DNA of 6,169 nt. Source: Bacteroidales bacterium. GTDB taxonomy: Bacteria > Bacteroidota > Bacteroidia > Bacteroidales > UBA3824. Below the pieces are notes generated by a model, which was not told where the DNA came from, made no database searches, and saw only the letters and a list, made by a program, of their open reading frames with translations. Below are positions 5,334 to 6,169 of this stretch, piece by piece (the stretch's first letter is position 1; every line of letters begins with the position of its first letter). A program made the position numbers and the translations under genes. The DNA is taken from assembly GCA_017530465.1 (NCBI GenBank), contig JAFXMJ010000345.1:1-6169 (forward strand), given 5' to 3'.

Positions 5334-5392
5334 CGTATTTTAGGGTAGCCCTCACGGACTACCCTTTGTTGTGTCGCACCGTTGGTGCTATT
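5334..5392 (-). repeat. 59-bp two-hairpin repeat element, copy 2
   Basis: This is the second copy of the element at 4190-4248, same orientation, one mismatch. Here it starts 7 bases after the kinase-like gene stop (5402-5400, minus strand), so it lies wholly outside the coding region. The small hairpin is at 5388-5376 and the large one at 5365-5342. The two copies flank the whole Fic gene and its upstream region. A separate short repeat, TTTAGGGT, occurs at 5323-5330 and 5339-5346 at its far edge. Confidence 0.85.
5342..5365 (-). terminator. Putative terminator hairpin after the kinase-like gene
   Basis: This is the same 10-bp stem with GTGA loop as at 4198-4221, here the first strong structure after the kinase-like gene stop. 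After the stem the minus strand reads AAAATACGAAC, without a T run, so it may stabilise the 3' end or act with a termination factor rather than as a classical intrinsic terminator. It would partly separate the kinase gene from the Fic gene downstream. Confidence 0.45.
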
Positions 5393-5399
5393 AGTTCGT

Positions 5400-6169
5400 T
5401 TATGCTCCCGTGATGTTGTTGACGGCGTTGCAGATGATGTCGGCGGCGGATTCGATGCCGATTTTTGCGGTGTTGATTACTAAGTCGTAGTGCGCGGGGT
5501 CTTGCCATTTTTCGCCGGTGTAATGGGCGTAGTGGCGCTCGCGGGCTTTGTTTTTGAGGCGGATTACTTCGCGGGCTTGTTCTTCCGTGAGGTTGTCCTT
5601 GTTGCGGATGAAGGTTACGGCGTAATCTTCGTCGCTGCGGATGAAGATGTTGAGGCAGTATGGACGTCCGCGCAGCACAAAGTCGGCGCACCGTCCTATG
5701 ATGACGCAGGATTCCTTGGCGGCGTCGCGGATTATTTGTGATTGCGCCGAAAAAACTGCTTCGTCGCGTCCAAGGCTACGTATCGAGGTTTCCTGATCCC
5801 ATTGTTGCACCTTTTCTTTTTCAAGTCCGAGCTTTTTTGCGGTCTCGCTGATTATTTCCTTGTCGTAAAAATTGATGCCAAGGCGTTGCGCCACCATATA
5901 TCCGATGTCGTGTCCGCCGCTGCCGTGCGTGCGCGCTATTGTGATTACGAGTGGGAATGTATTACCACCTGCCTGAAAACTATCTGCCGTGGATGCAAGG
6001 TCGATGGATGAGGCGTCGTCGTTCCAAAATACCGGCGCACTGCGCTGTGTCCTTGTATTGTATGACGTGCTCACTATCAACGATAGCAACGTGCCAGCAC
6101 CAATTATGTCCCAACGCACCGTGCCAAAGTAGAATATGCAGAATATCAGTCCAATTGCCACCATTGTGA
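5400..6169 (-). CDS. Cytidylate-kinase-like protein with N-terminal membrane segment (5' end outside window)
   Basis: The frame is open from the right edge to TAA at 5402-5400. It has 254 residues counted from the Met at 6164-6162, but the codon before it is also open, so the gene very likely starts outside the window. Residues about 70-250 fit the cytidylate-kinase-like (Cytidylate_kin2) family: ITIARTHGSGGHDIG (74-88, a glycine loop without the classical Walker A Lys), YDKEIISETA (100-109), IIGRCADFVL (155-164), and the end HYAHYTGEKW followed by YDLVINTAKIG. Such proteins are predicted nucleotide-monophosphate kinases of unclear substrate. The visible N-terminus holds hydrophobic segments (2-15 and 20-32, with GAGTLLSLI) that resemble the last helix of YczE/YitT-type membrane proteins. 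A flexible Ser/Ala/Asp-rich linker (about 41-69) follows. A fusion of a membrane domain to a cytoplasmic kinase domain is inferred. Confidence 0.78.
   Translation of the reverse strand, partial: TMVAIGLIFCIFYFGTVRWDIIGAGTLLSLIVSTSYNTRTQRSAPVFWNDDASSIDLASTADSFQAGGNTFPLVITIARTHGSGGHDIGYMVAQRLGINFYDKEIISETAKKLGLEKEKVQQWDQETSIRSLGRDEAVFSAQSQIIRDAAKESCVIIGRCADFVLRGRPYCLNIFIRSDEDYAVTFIRNKDNLTEEQAREVIRLKNKARERHYAHYTGEKWQDPAHYDLVINTAKIGIESAADIICNAVNNITGA

Noticed and set aside
4190..5392. Possible CRISPR array or insertion-sequence ends
   Set aside because: There are only two copies, 1.1 kb apart, in direct orientation, with no spacers, no transposase, and a complete Fic gene between them.
5359..5691. 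110-codon minus-strand frame rich in Arg, Pro and His
   Set aside because: It is an out-of-frame reading of the kinase-like gene; the composition is typical of a shifted frame.

Overview
This window looks like a piece of a Bacteroidales chromosome from a plant-polysaccharide degrader, in the style of Prevotella, Bacteroides or an uncultured gut relative. The evidence is a GH10/GH43 xylan gene pair of the type known from Prevotella bryantii (xynA/xynB) and Bacteroides ovatus (xylI/xsa), start codons with A/T-rich leaders and no clear Shine-Dalgarno sequence, and two matches to the Bacteroidetes -7 promoter element TAnnTTTG. The species cannot be named from the sequence alone.

Layout. Positions 1-271 hold the C-terminal end of an SGNH/GDSL esterase, probably XynE-like. 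Positions 272-382 are an intergenic region with a 13-bp-stem hairpin and two TAnnTTTG elements. Then come three plus-strand genes that read as an operon: a GPH-family cation:sugar symporter (383-1792), a GH10 endoxylanase lipoprotein (1886-3076) and a cytoplasmic GH43 beta-xylosidase/arabinofuranosidase (3104-4159). A heptamer tandem repeat runs over the GH43 stop codon into a convergent junction. On the minus strand lie a Fic AMP-transferase with a C-terminal winged helix (4244-5236) and, cut by the right edge, a membrane-anchored cytidylate-kinase-like protein (5400-6169). A 59-bp element with two hairpins sits at the 3' end of each minus-strand gene (58/59 identical).

How the genes fit together. 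The esterase may remove acyl groups from xylan. The GH10 lipoprotein cuts the backbone into xylo-oligosaccharides, the symporter carries them across the inner membrane, and the GH43 enzyme, which has no signal peptide, releases xylose and arabinose in the cytoplasm. The Fic and kinase genes have no visible link to xylan use and look like an unrelated neighbouring unit.

The most unusual observation is in the symporter. Its pieces appear in a different order from the normal GPH/MelB fold: the block resembling TM6, the central cytoplasmic loop and TM7 lies near the C-terminus between TM11 and TM12, and TM5 runs directly into TM8. The frame is open throughout, each helix would keep its membrane orientation, and swapping the two blocks back gives a smooth standard GPH sequence. 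One of the two MelB cation-site aspartates is also replaced by serine.
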